Source: Pholiota molesta (Eukaryota; Basidiomycota; Agaricomycetes; Agaricales; Strophariaceae). From it: a stretch of DNA of 64,000 bases. The position numbers and the translations under genes were made by a program. The notes beneath the pieces were generated by a model. The model was not told the origin of the DNA. It searched no databases and saw nothing but the letters and a program-made list of their open reading frames with translations. The stretch spans positions 1-64,000 of the forward strand of contig JACGCK010000226.1 in NCBI GenBank assembly GCA_014925825.1. Reading direction: 5' to 3'. This document shows, piece after piece, positions 1 through 11,760 of the stretch (positions within the stretch are counted from its first letter, which is position 1; each line of letters opens with the position of its first letter).

Positions 1-1429
1 AGGAGATACATATATAAAATCCCTGAACAATGAGGATGGGATATTCTCTGATATTCTCAAGATGACTCTAAAAATTTATCTTATTTAAATACTGCGACGT
101 CTTGCATTTTGCCTGTAGTGTCGGGCTTTGTCATTGAGCGATTTTACGACCATATGGATGTCATTACTCGAGTCCCATGTATATCAATCAGATTAACTCT
201 GCACAACCGTAAAGGGCAGAATACTCTGATTTTCCGGTCACATTTACTGGCCACCGGTACCATGTGTCGAAATAGCTAGTCATAGGGCGTACTGGCGGGC
301 TCCTCCCAGCTGCATCATGGCCTGTCGTGGCCAATAGCAGTTGTGATAATTGAAATACGTAGATTGCTGACCTGTAGAGATCAAGAACTTGGCATGCCGC
401 CGGTGTGCAATGTAAAATGGCTCCCCAATCAGTCCCCATAAGTAAACTATATATTTATGTAGGCGTTGATGATCCCTCCGATTGCATTGGACCAAGCTTA
501 AACGATGTGATAGGCCCAAAAATTGCTGGAAAAGCTTGGAATCTCCTGCTGAGAGTACGGCCCACCGCAGGCAGCGAGTTATGGATTAGTGCCGATGCAC
601 GAGCCAGCTTTTAATTAAGGTTTTGACACTTAAACGATCTTGAACATTGTCCCGGAAATGAGGGTGGCTCGTGCCAGATGAAGCTTCGATGACGGGTGCC
701 GGTGCGCAGTGATCGCCTCATTATCATACTACGTACAGTGGCTCCAGCGAAGTCGAGCAAGTACGAAGCATCCAGGAACAGCTCTGTATCTTTGAAGATC
801 CGATTTGGTTGTTTATTAAGAACATGTTACTGATAAGGACTCCTTAGACTGGTCACTGGATGATATTGAGAACTGGACTCGGTGTTCAACGTTCCGTTCA
901 CCCACAATTTTTTTCTCTCATAGAAAAAAAAATGCACATTCACTTGTATACTCAAAACACGCATAGATGCAATGTTGTACTTACATAGCAGCCAAAATGT
1001 ACTTGGAAAGATAGAAATTAACCCGGAGCCCCGAAATATAATGGTAATACTCAGACTGTGATAGACAGCGCATCCCGACAGTCCAGCGTACTTGATTTGA
1101 ATTTGTACTTTTCGGCTAGTAATCCCTGACCACGACTTCCCGTCCAAAGCATGGTGCAACCTGGTGCAACATTGTGTCCTGTAGTAAGTACTGTGAGTCT
1201 GTGTACACCGTTTATCAATATGTATCGCATGCCCGAGTTGGTCCGTTGGACTCGGAGACCCCTCTGGGGCTGCATCACGCGCACTGGAACGCCCGTAGCA
1301 AAACAGATAACATATAACCCTAATCATATATTGGTACTTATGAAATGAGCTCATTTGTTGTTATGGCCCTTCAGACTTCTTGCCAGTGGGGAAGCTGGCA
1401 CGACTCCATCTGACTCCGAATCCATGTTG
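1..1429. other. intergenic DNA, no supported gene
   Basis: I see no convincing gene here. The open frames are short or low in complexity, lack recognisable domains, and do not join across plausible splice sites into longer proteins. The longest, a minus-strand frame at about 827-1354, has an erratic composition rich in Cys and Ser and is judged spurious. Confidence 0.6.
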
Positions 1430-1437
1430 ACGGAATG
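1430..1437. repeat. target-site duplication, left copy (ACGGAATG)
   Basis: This octamer directly abuts the outer end of the left inverted repeat and recurs exactly at 2588-2595 outside the right one. An 8-bp duplication is the length expected for hAT insertion. Confidence 0.9.
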
Positions 1438-1517
1438 CAGGGGGCAGTTAAGCGAACGAGCCATGAAAACCACTCTACCGGGGGTCCCCGTGGGAAGTGG
1501 CTATGTGCCGGCGTGCC
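1438..1517. repeat. left terminal inverted repeat, 80 bp
   Basis: It is the exact reverse complement of 2508-2587. Just inside it a short GTCACATC block is also mirrored but offset by an indel, so the original inverted repeat was probably longer. Confidence 0.92.
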
Positions 1518-1648
1518 GTAGTCACATCAGATCAGTTTCCTATATCTGGACGGCAGCTTCAAATCTAGTACGCGCTCGGTGAGCGCTTTATACCACTTCT
1601 TCCCTCATCACGATTGCTCGATACCAACCTCAAAGAACGACCGAGGTT

Positions 1649-2339
1649 ATGCCTCAATCTTTACCAATAGTATATAGCCCTGTTCACTACATAGAACTTC
1701 AACGTAGCTCTATGACGTCTAAAGTACGCTCGAACGACGCAGCTACATTCCAGATCGACAATATCTCACTAGTCACCACGATCCATGCCTCCGAAACTCA
1801 TCATGTCGAATGCAATCGATGTTTGGAAGACATCCCGCTTACGAAAACGGCTCATGTTAGCAATTTAATCCGGCACCAGGAGGGAAACAAATGTCGCAAA
1901 GCAGCAGAACGGAAAGGTCTTCCTTGGTATTATGAACCTAGGATTTTAGCTGGAAGAAAGCTGGTCAATTACATTGCATCGTATTCTATCAGGCCCAGTA
2001 CTGGTACTCCATCCTCTTCCACTTCTCAACAAGCTATTCCCGAGATCTCAATCACCACAGATGTATGCGAGTACGAACACTCAATCTTGCAAGTATCGCG
2101 CTCCAACAATCCCGGGACAGCTCCTCATTGATATGTTTGTTACCAAGCAAGAAGAAAAGCTGATGTCCATTACCGAGGCTGCTACAGATAATTGGCGCAA
2201 GGAGAACAACATGCCCGCCAGCGAGGGATTACTAGAAATCATTAACTTGAATCTTGAAGAGCAGCAGAAACGGGCGCGATCCGGGACTGTAGGTAGTTCA
2301 ACTTCACGCGCTGCTGGTAAAAAGCGAAGGAAACATTGA
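1649..2339 (+). CDS. transposon-internal protein with BED-like Cys/His cluster
   Basis: Two open frames inside the hAT-like element join through a 58-bp intron at 2063-2120 (donor GTATGC, acceptor CAG, phase 0). They give about 210 aa encoded by 1649-2062 and 2121-2339. The middle carries CNRC, then a His-rich stretch ending RHQEGNKC, a C-x2-C...H-x5-C arrangement reminiscent of degenerate BED fingers found in hAT-related proteins. The C-terminus is basic and ends KKRRKH, a likely nuclear localisation signal. No hAT catalytic or dimerisation region is visible. The protein may bind the element's ends or be a leftover transposase N-terminus. The splice model is inferred from frame continuity and splice consensus alone. 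Confidence 0.5.
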
Positions 2340-2507
2340 ATACATACAATATCTGCATTTTATGTAGCATACATTTGCTATACTACGTGCTCTAATGCCT
2401 CAAATTTCCTCATTGTCCAACCCAGTCCATTGCGCAGGCCTGACGCGCGTCGGTTTGGCGTCGGTGTCAGATAATCTAAGATTAGATGTGACGGCTCGTC
2501 ACCCTCT

Positions 2508-2587
2508 GGCACGCCGGCACATAGCCACTTCCCACGGGGACCCCCGGTAGAGTGGTTTTCATGGCTCGTTCGCTTAACTGCCCCCTG
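2508..2587. repeat. right terminal inverted repeat, 80 bp
   Basis: It is the exact reverse complement of 1438-1517. It ends GCCCCCTG and is followed directly by the second ACGGAATG copy at 2588-2595. Confidence 0.92.
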
Positions 2588-2954
2588 ACGGAATGTTTGC
2601 AGAATGTGTGCTCCCGAAATAGAATTTCCTTCCTCTTTCGGCCCGGGATCACCATGGCCGAACGTTGACGTGGTTTTGACGCACTCGGATTCGGATTTGC
2701 ACTCGGTGTCTGGTCCGTCCGTTCCTTGATTTCTGTCTTTCTACAGCTTTGCTATGCACACTCGTTGGCTGCACCACCCAAGGCGAAAACCCAACGGCAT
2801 TTTGCGATATTTACCAAAGGGAGGGCATCGGCGACAAGACCAACCACGCTTACATTTGTTCTCCTGAATACACACATCTACGCATAAATGGATTCTCTTA
2901 AAAGGACAGCCAAAATGCCCTACAAACTCATTCTAATCTACTACAACATCTATA

Positions 2955-5900
2955 ATGTCGAAGTCACCAGTAACCCTCGAGTACCGCGTTGAAGGTGTCA
3001 TCCCCCCCGTTGATGGCTCGGTCACCCTGCCTGAAGTCCTTGACTTCCATGTCAAGCACAATCCCGACTACCCTCTCTATCAGTTCCATGAAGAAGGCGC
3101 CGTCAAGATCACCAACATTAACTACTTCGAGTTCACTCGTGCTGCCGACCGTGTTGCGCACCATTTCCGCCCAGGACGCCAAGGTCCCGATGGAGAGATC
3201 GTCGCAGTTGTAGCCCTCTCGGACAGTCTTTTGTACCATGCTGTCACTTTGGGATTGATGAGGGCTGGAATGGTCGTAAGTGTCCTTGTATCAATTTCAA
3301 ACCAATTGCTCTAACACCGCGTTCTATGAAGCCATTCCTTATGTCTCCTCGTAATATCTCTGCAGCCATCATCAAGATGCTCAAGGAAGTCGACTGTCAC
3401 AAGTTGCTCACCACTCAAGGCACTCTCAAGACCCTCGTCGCTGAGATCAAGGCCGACCTTGCTAGGGATTCTCCTGGATTCGAATTAGAGGTCCTCGAAA
3501 TGCCCCCCGTCCTCGAGATCTACCCCAGGCTTGGACGCGAGACCGCCGAAGATCCCTTCGTGCCCTACCCCAAAGCTGCCGTTCGCCCTGACTTGGATTC
3601 TGCCGTTTTGTATCTCCACTCTTCTGGAAGTACCGGCTTCCCCAAGTCTATCAAGGAGACCTACAGGATCTTGGCTCAATGGGCCTCTTTTCGTGAGTCC
3701 TTGTCTTAGCAAATACGTTGGGCTCAGAACTGACCCCATATTTTAGCCCCCATGCCTGAAATGTCCGGCTGGACCATTGGAGGCATGCATCTCCCGCCCT
3801 TCCACACTCTGGGCGTTATTTCCTGCATCATCCATTCGATGTACGCCCTGAGCCCGGTCGTCTTGTACCCGCCTGTCGCTCTCACCCCATCTCAGCTGCC
3901 GGTGATGCCTACCCCAGATAACATCATCGACCACCTCCGCAGGACCAAGGCTGACTCCCTTATTACCATTCCTACTCTCTTGGCAATCTGGGCCCAGGAT
4001 AAGGAGTCCGTTGACTTCCTCGCCACATTGAAGATGGTTGTACGTACACTTTGATTTTGTGTTCATGCGTCTATCTGAATCAATGTTTTAGGGTTTCTCT
4101 GGAGGATCCGTTCCCACCAAGCTCGGAAACTTCATGACCACTCAGGGTGTTGTCCTCGCACCCATCTACGGCGCGACTGAATTTGGTGGCCCGACTTACA
4201 TGTCCAGGAGGCCTGGAGGCACTGAGAACGATTGGGAATGGATGTCCATCGACGAGCGCACCGGCATCCGCTGGGAACCCCAGGGTGATGGCACTTATGA
4301 ATGCCAATTTATCGTGCGCCAATTTTCTGCTTGCTTTGAATTGCTTCGCACTAATCAAAATTTCCGACCAGACCAATGAGAACCATCAAGTCTCCGTTGA
4401 GAACATGGACGGCGAGAAGGGTTATGCCACTTCTGATTTGTTTATCCCTCACCCAACTGTTCCAGGATTCTGGAAGATGTACGCTCTTTCTTTATGCCAC
4501 TCGCAGAGATTCACTTTATCGACTCATATGCCTACAGTGTTGGAAGGAAAGACGATGTCATCATCCACACCTCTGGAGAGAAGACTGTCCCAGCGCCCAT
4601 GGAGAACATCATCTCTAACAGCCCTTAGTATGTGGATTTTTGATCCAATAACGATTTACTCTGATCTCACATATTCCAACAGCATTATGGGTGTCGTTAT
4701 GTTCGGTCGCGAGCACGATCAGCCCGGAGTTCTCATCGAGCTCAAGGGTCCATACGCCATCGACGCCTCCATTGAAGCCGAAGTCATCAAGGCCCGCAAC
4801 TTGGTCTGGTAAGCGCATCTACTTTTCTCACGCACATTACATTCAACTGAATTCTAACAGGTTCATCGTCGAGGAAGCTAACCGCGTTGCACCAGCCTTC
4901 AGCAAGGTCTTCAAAGAGTTGATCCTCATAACCGATGCCAGCAAGCCCCTGCCCCGCGCTGGAAAGGGCACAGTCATGAGGAAGGCCGCGTTGAGTCTCT
5001 ACCACGATGAGATTGAGGCCCTCTACGCCAGCATCGAGTCCGCTGCTGGAGCCGAAGCCGTCCCACCTCCTCCGGCCTGGGACAAGGAGCAAACTGAGAA
5101 GTGGCTCAAGCAGCAAATCGAAGATGTCCTTCCCGATATCACTTTCAACATCACTGGCGATCTGTTCGAGCAAGGAATGGACAGGTAAATCACACTCAAC
5201 CTTCCTTTTATTCTAACAACTAATGGCCTGCTTTCCAGTCTTGGTGCTACCATCCTCCGACGCCGCATTGTTGGCGCCCTTCAATCTGAGAAAGAGACAG
5301 CTAAGGCCGCGGAATTCGTGACCCAGAACACGATCTACAACTACCCAACCATCGAGAGCCTTGCCGGTTTCCTCGTCGCCACCGTCATCGACCCTGACAG
5401 CGTCAAAGCCGTCGCCAACCGCTCAGAAATAGTTGAAGAGATGATCGACAAGTACAACATCGGGCTCTCTACACCTATCGCCGCCGGAGTTGCCAAGAAC
5501 GGCACCCAGGCCCTCATTACTGGTACCACCGGAAACCTTGGTTCCCAAATTATGGAGACCCTCTTGCGCGATGACTCAGTGACCCGCATCTTCGCTGTCA
5601 ACCGTGTCTCGGGCAACCCGCTCGCCAAACATGCCGACCGCTTCACTGATAAAGGCTTTGACACCGCTCTCCTCAAGTCGGAAAAGATAGTGTTCTTGGA
5701 GAGCGATATCACTCAACCAGGTCTCGGTCTGTTCAAGGAGGCCTACCAGGAGGTGAGTTTCCACCTTATATACTGATTGTTTCCAATAACTTCTTTTGTG
5801 ATTTTTGTAGCTCCTCGACAACATCACCGTGATCATCCACACCGCCTGGAGGCTCGACTTCAACTTGCAGCTCGCGTCCTTCGAGCCCAACGTCAAGGGT

Positions 5901-6898
5901 GTCCGCAACCTCGTCGACCTCGCCCGCGAAAGCGCCTACGGCTCGAACGTCAAGTTCATGTTCACATCGTCCGTCGCCCAAGGTATATCTTGGGATAGGA
6001 CCCGTGGCGCCTACCCTGAAGAGGTCCTCCTCGATGCTCAATACGCTGTCGCCACTGGATACGGAGAGTCGAAATACGTCGCGGAACGCGTAAGTGATGT
6101 TGACATGGCCGGACAATATACCGACGAATTTAATCAACTATTCCTTTCGCTAGATTTTATCGCAAAGTGGAATCAACGCCACTTCCTTCAGAATTGGACA
6201 GATCGCTGGAGGCAAGCCCAACGGTGCCTGGGCCGTCACTGATTGGGTCGCCATCCTCGTCAAGTCCAGTGTTGTCCTCGGCGCTCTTCCAGGCCAAATC
6301 GGAGTGAGTTTCAAGTTATGTTCAGCATTCCATATTCTTTATTCATATCATTTCATTACTCTAGACCTCTTCCTGGGTTCCCATGGACGGCGTCGCGCAA
6401 AGTATCATCGACGTCGTGAAACACAAGGAATCTCCTCGCGCACTCAACATCGTCCATCCCCGCCCAGTTGGCTTCAATGACCTCATGACCGCTGTCAACG
6501 ATGGCCTTGCTACTGAGGGTGTCATCGCCAACAAGCTCCCCATTCTTCCCATCCAGGAATGGTTCGCCCTCCTCGAGGCGCGCGCCACCGGTGCCAAGGA
6601 CGAGGACATCAAGGAAGTTGTGAGTAGCCTCCGAACTGCCCTCGATGATAACATTGGACTGACATCTCTGCCTTAGCCCGCCATCAAGCTGCTAGAATTC
6701 TTCCGCGCCACCTCCAACGCTGACCTCGCTCTTCGCACTGGCGCGCGCCAGGGTACCGAGAGCGGCGGAATGTCCGAGTTCTCCACCAGCAAGGCACAAG
6801 TCATCAGCAAGACGATGGCTGAGCTTCCTTCCATTGATGATGCCCAAGCACATCTGTGGGTGAAGTACTGGAAGGCTCGCGGACTCTTCAACAACTAA
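2955..6898 (+). CDS. adenylate-forming reductase (A-T-R, NRPS-like)
   Basis: Thirteen exons join in frame to 1087 aa: 2955-3275, 3332-3692, 3747-4039, 4092-4313, 4372-4478, 4538-4627, 4683-4808, 4861-5184, 5239-5752, 5811-6089, 6154-6303, 6365-6619, 6677-6898. The adenylation domain shows the P-loop SSGSTGFPK (about residue 200), YGATEFGGP, GRKDD and GKGTVMRKA with the C-terminal Lys. A carrier domain follows with GMDSLG; its phosphopantetheine-acceptor Ser615 is split by an intron. The C-terminal NAD(P)-binding thioester reductase has TGTTGNLG (about 708) and the YGESK catalytic Tyr/Lys pair (about 868). The family activates a carboxylic acid as acyl-AMP, loads it on the carrier and reduces it to an aldehyde or alcohol. 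Substrate is unknown. It is distinct from Lys2 by neighbourhood only; no biosynthetic partner genes adjoin it. Confidence 0.95.
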
Positions 6899-8478
6899 GC
6901 AAGTGAATCAGAATACTTTTCTACACACATGCATGGTCTTTATCTTACCTAACATCATATAATTTCTGCCTTTTCTTTTAATTGCATTCTCCTTAGCTAC
7001 TCTCATTCATCGGCTCTCTCATGACCTTTACGACTAATATGAAATCCTGTACTTTGCAACTGTTTTATTTTGTCTCCTACCAATAATGCAATCGACCTTC
7101 TGCGTTTTCAATTCCTCATATTTGGAGCGAGTTTGTCTGTTCATTTCGCAGCGTCGGCCTACTACATACACATAACTTGAAGGTTAAGAAAAAATTTAAA
7201 TTTACCCGCTGCCTCACATATCATTCTTTTGAATGCGAGATAGTCATACGGCATACCCTCTTGTACCAGCATTGCTTTCTTCGTTCCAAAACCAGGATAG
7301 GGTTTCTGCCCAAAACCTGTGTCAATGATTTTGACATCTGCGACCTTGTATTGCTTCATAATGGTCAAAATTTTCATGACCGCACTGAGATCCAGATGTA
7401 AACATATTATCTTTCGATCCTTCGGCCCCCCGAAACTGAAAACTTTAGAAAGGAGTGTTCACTGAGCTTAGATTTCAATCGTGGAGATAAGAACGGAATA
7501 GATAGCGTAAACGATTACAATAACGACTAAGAATAAAAATCACCGTGGTTAACCAATGCAGAGCAGGATTGCAATCGTAAGAAATGATATGCGAAGATCA
7601 ATTACGCCGAGACGCATATGTAAACCACGACCCCAGGTCAAGGAGATAACAAAGCCATCATCGTTCAAGAATCTAGATAGAGAGAGATGATGGTCAGCCG
7701 ATCTGCGATACATAGACAAAGAGCGCATTTGAGACAAGAAAGATCAGGATAACTAGGATTATTTCGGATGCACATTGCGCAACACTTCTTTGAAGTGGCG
7801 TTCGCGCGAATTCATATGACATGAATTTCATCGTGAAGAGAAAAATGGTAAGACGAAAGGATTCTTACCTATAAACGAAGTATTACTGTTGGTGGCTGGG
7901 CTCCTTGCGTTGATAATTCTGGGTATGGCGATCAGGCAAAGCCGCTGTATTTTAGGGATCGTGAAGATGTGATAGTATTCCCTAATAGCGAGGAAGGTGG
8001 AAGAGGAAGAGGTTGGTTGACGTTGAGTTCAAAGTTGCAAGAAAAGAAAATAGTATAGTCGTGGCATGTTTGGCAAGACGCGTAGCGACAAACAGCGTCT
8101 GCCATGCGAGGGCGCATCAGTTCGGCGGCCCGTCCAACCGAGGGTCGGGAAGAAGCAAGCGGCGAGCGGAACGCATTGAATTTGAAAAGTATGTTCAATG
8201 AATGACAGATAAATCTACACACCGAGAGAGAAAAATAAAATTTAATCCGGAACTTCGCATATCTAATCTCAAAGTAAGCACTCGCAAATGAGGGGAACAA
8301 CAGCATGCATTTCTTCAAAGCGCGGAAACTGTAACATTTGCAATATAAGTACTAAAAGTCGTCTCGTTAGACCCTGAGCCAATGTCGACCGCCTTACTTG
8401 GACGCTATGCCTGGCCCCAAGTCTTGTTTCTATTCGTCGTGGGTATCGTATCTCGTTCTACGCCATCGAGGTGCAAAA
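6899..8478. other. intergenic DNA, no supported gene
   Basis: This stretch is AT-rich downstream of the reductase. The short frames in it do not link through splice sites and show no recognisable composition. A minus-strand frame at 7932-8318 is hydrophobic but irregular and has no supporting structure. Confidence 0.6.
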
Positions 8479-8758
8479 TTAGTTGGCTTTCTTGGGGGCT
8501 TTGGGGGCCTTGGCGGCGGGCGTAGCAGCAGCCTTCTTGGGCTCAGCAGCAGCGGGGGTGGGGGTGGCAGCGGCCTTCTTGGGAGGGGGGGTAGCCTTGG
8601 CCTTCTGGTCGTGTGAGCCTAAACGCAGGAGAGAACGTATAAATAATAGCGTACTGAGGCAGCAGGGCCTTGGAGTTCGAAGATGGGTTCTTTCCGGCCA
8701 TTGAGAACGCTAGAAAGACGACGATGAGCGCGGAAAATGCGAAGAGACAAGTATTCAT
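8479..8758 (-). CDS. possible small secreted protein with Ala/Lys/Pro-rich tail
   Basis: A minus-strand ATG at 8758 starts a stretch that looks like a signal peptide (MNTCLFAFSALIVVFLAFSMA). About 90 bp upstream a TATAAAA box lies at 8841-8847, which argues for a real transcript. Downstream, a low-complexity Ala/Lys/Pro-rich frame with repeated PKKAAAT units ends APKAPKKAN at 8479. The two parts are in different frames. The only good donor (GTACGC, about 8653) and the nearest acceptor would remove just 36 bp and would not restore the Lys/Ala frame. The read-through frame instead ends near 8543. Either a splice site is missed or the gene is damaged. No family recognised. Confidence 0.35.
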
Positions 8759-8840
8759 ATTTACATTTAGCTAGTTAAGCTGGGTTGAAAGGCTGAGGTG
8801 TGGAAGTTGGCTGAGACTGTTAGTGGGTTTGGAGGGCGCA

Positions 8841-8847
8841 TTTTATA
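8841..8847 (-). promoter_or_regulatory. TATA box for the small gene at 8758
   Basis: TATAAAA on the minus strand lies about 90 bp upstream of the putative start at 8758, and no earlier long frame intervenes. It is supported only by motif and spacing. Confidence 0.4.
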
Positions 8848-9907
8848 CCGAAGAGCTGCTTCAACATCGTGAAACGAGGATACACAGCGTCCAAACAGCG
8901 AAGCTGCGGCGATTCGCGATATGGCCATATGGCGACATCCTATGTGAGCTATAACAGCAATTGGGCAGTATCCCGGAGATGAACGCACAGAAACGTGTGC
9001 AGCTCGAGCCTTCAGAAGAGGAAAGCCACAATTATATGACTTGCTATCGGATGGAGCGACATGCGTCATCGGGTTCACTTTGAAGGCATTCCGAAGTTCT
9101 AGCTGGTAGGTTCTCAGCTACATTTAGACCCGCAGACAAGCATATTTATGGCCTGGCGTTCGATCGCTGAAGATAGGACAGTCAAGGGATGATAGGAATG
9201 ATCCGGATCTGATATAGGGCGACCTTCCATTGAGTTGAGTCGAATTAGCGCCTTATCGAATAAATGCACCCAAGATCGAGCAGATCTTCTTGTTCTGTAG
9301 AATTTCATAGCGCGTTATCGATGAGTTTATGCCGCCGAAGTCGTTGTGCAAGCAGATCATGGGCTAACTACCAACACTGTTTCATTGATACCAGTCAAGG
9401 TTCCATTTTTGTATCAGAAGGATCGTCGATAGCACGGGCGCTGGATATGGGTTGTCGCGAGAGAACAGGTAGAACTTGGAAGTTCAACTTGAAGGCAGAG
9501 CACGCGCGACGGTGCCCCGGCTTCCTATTATGTAATCGAACCACAACAGTCGCAGGCAACCGCCCTTGCGAGTGAGTGACATTGGAGTGACCGTTGTTCT
9601 CGAGACTCAGACTCTCTTTCAACAACATTTCTTGCTCTGGTCTTGTTCTGCATCTTATGGACATGTTTGATATCTCTAAATATAACGCGCGTGAATATGC
9701 AGACGATGATCGCAAGATGAGCATATCGTACTCACGCAGAACGAGATTTTATTTCTACTCACAAAAACGCATTCAAGAAATATCCTTTCGTCATGGTAGT
9801 TTATCCAGCACCTAAGTACAGATTTCCCGGTCAGCGGATCGGTCGCCATCACAAGATATTCGAATCATGATGCTGAAAAATGGAACGTACCATTTGCCCG
9901 CAATCCC
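8848..9907. other. intergenic DNA, no supported gene
   Basis: Several short frames occur on both strands, for example minus 9395-9724, but none has a recognisable domain or joins to neighbours through consistent splice sites. Confidence 0.5.
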
Positions 9908-10708
9908 CTAATATAGTCCCAGTTCGGGTTTCTGGAGCATGAAACGTCCAATCAAGGGTATGAGCAGGACGACATCCCAAGCCAGGACTATGAGTGCGAT
10001 AAACGTTGCTCGATTCGACCGTATCTTAAGAACAAAAGAAGAAATATGTGGATACAAATGAAGAGCGACCTGCATCGCATCGTCCTCTGTTCAGATAATC
10101 AATTTGTCGGACAGATGTGGCTGACGTACCAGAATGACGCGCTCAAATTCCCTGCCTGCTTGAAGGGCGCCTAGAAAGGTTGACATTAATATGGCGCTGG
10201 TGTTAGTTAATGTTTAGACATGTTCGCTTACCTTGAAGACTGCATGAGAACCCCTCAACGACACCTCCCTTCGCCACTCGAAGTTGATCATCGTCCCAAC
10301 CCTCCGGTTGACATTGGCGACGAGAATACGAGTAAAATAATATCCAAATAAATGGGTACCTTTGAAGGGGTTGGCCGTCGGGCGTTGTAGACAGAAGTAT
10401 GTGATAATTCTTGGATAATTCCGTCGCAAAATAAACGCCTTGCACATCATCCATGACACGACCGCGTCCCAATCTAGCATCTAGACTCACGAGCGTATAG
10501 GCCACCTAGAAGAAACAGACCTAAGTACAGATCCAGATAGAAGATGCACAAGAATCAACACACACCTAAAGATGGATGCATCGCAGCATATGAATGTATA
10601 TGTGCCAGTGTGGAAATGGATGGTGTTCACACCACAGGCTGAGGGCTCGTCTTTCACGGAGCCGTCCGATGGCGAGGACGCCACGGGGTTGGATCTGGTT
10701 GGATGCAT
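9908..10708 (-). CDS. unrecognised protein with C-terminal transmembrane helix
   Basis: A multi-exon minus-strand gene can be assembled. Its body contains GVYFATELSKNYHILLST and GWDDDQLRVAKGG, then GALQAGREFERVIL and DDAMQVALHLYPHISS. It ends with a single hydrophobic helix (FIALIVLAWDVVLLIPLIG) and a short tail, KPELGLY, before the stop at 9908-9910. The introns near 10235-10172 and 10130-10092 have good donors (GTAAGC, GTACGT) and keep the frame. The first exon (ATG at 10708) is plausible, but its donor near 10565 is uncertain. The layout suggests a tail-anchored or single-pass membrane protein. I do not recognise the family. Confidence 0.6.
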
Positions 10709-11399
10709 CTTCACTTGCGCATCTCGGGTATATCAGGACTGCGGGAGACGATGCTCAGAGTCAGCCTGAGCTCTGGACATTGCAAGTGTAGCTGGAGTGG
10801 TGGTGGTTTTTTTGGCAATACTATGTAAGTATACAGCAGGCCGCAGCTGGCTATCACAGAATCGGCAATAACAGAAACAGCATTGACGAAGTTCGAAGTT
10901 CGACGCGCGTCGCGCGTATGGCCTACGACACGTGAAATTTATATTGCACGTGCATTCTCGGCCACAGCCGCGGCCCGCGACAGGCCGCGATGCGCCTCCA
11001 ACAATTTGAACAAACGTCCATCTCCTCCGCATCAAGTCTTCCTGGCGCCTTCAGTATTCCAATGTTTTGGATGATCCACAGAATGCATATCTCTTTCTTA
11101 CTCTGCCACTCAGGTCGCTGGGCTGCATAATGCGCACTGAACATACTGTCAGTTGTGTGCGTGCATTATTTCGCTGCGAAATTAAATTAAACATCGCTCA
11201 AGACCAAATCAAGACCACTTGTGTTCAGATCTATTCCTATCTGTTCACATTTGGTTCCCATCCCACGGCTGCCTCACATGGCATTTTCCATGAGTACTGT
11301 TGTATGTCGGACGTAGGCTGTGCACTGGTGTACACCGCCGTTAACGTTGCGTCAACACAGCCTCCTCTATTCCCCAGTATCGACCTGGAGATCGTAAAG
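10709..11399. other. intergenic DNA upstream of NLR1
   Basis: No supported gene. It separates the divergently transcribed membrane protein and NLR1, so it holds both promoters. No clear TATA box is visible in a good position. Confidence 0.5.
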
Positions 11400-11760
11400 C
11401 AATAGCGTCCTCACCAAAGCGCCGACAAGGAAAATGAAAAGCTTTCTTCGAAGTAAGACTCCGCAACCACCGGAGTCGATCAGCAACATAGCGGCAACTC
11501 CGAGCCCCATACCACCACAATCGTCCAGCGACAACGTAGCGCCAACAACGTCGAATGTACCACCTGAAAATCGCGAAGCAATGGCGTCTCAACCAAAGCC
11601 GACACGGAAAAGGGATAAAGTCAAGGGATTTTTCCGAAACAGTAAGACTCGCCAACCGCCGGAGTCGACCAGCAACATAGTGGCGGCAACCCAGCCTCCT
11701 CCGGGCCCCATACCACCACAATCGTCCAGCGACAATGTAGCGTCAACAGCGCCGAATGCA
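11400..11760 (+). repeat. tandem duplication of the NLR1 start region (period 179 bp)
   Basis: Copy A (about 11400-11578) and copy B (about 11579-11757) are diverged direct repeats. Both contain a CAAT(A/G)GCGTC start region, a run encoding a basic aromatic motif followed by QPPES, and the IPPQSSSDN stretch. In copy B the initiator context is ATG at 11581. In copy A the same triplet is ATA at 11402-11404, so translation apparently begins at the next ATG, 11434. Confidence 0.8.

Larger units (their letters stand above)
1438..2587. mobile_element. hAT-type DNA transposon, short probably non-autonomous element
   Basis: The element is 1150 bp and bounded by 80-bp perfect terminal inverted repeats, 1438-1517 and 2508-2587, whose outer ends read CAGGGGGC. 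The octamer ACGGAATG lies immediately outside both ends, at 1430-1437 and 2588-2595. An 8-bp target duplication with a CAGGG-type terminus is the classical signature of the hAT superfamily. The inside codes for one small spliced protein and has no room for a full hAT transposase of about 600 aa or more. It is therefore probably a non-autonomous or internally deleted copy mobilised in trans. Intact termini and an unmutated target duplication suggest recent insertion. Confidence 0.9.

Noticed and set aside
827..1354. 175-codon minus-strand frame
   Set aside because: No domain, no promoter or splice context, irregular composition; likely chance.
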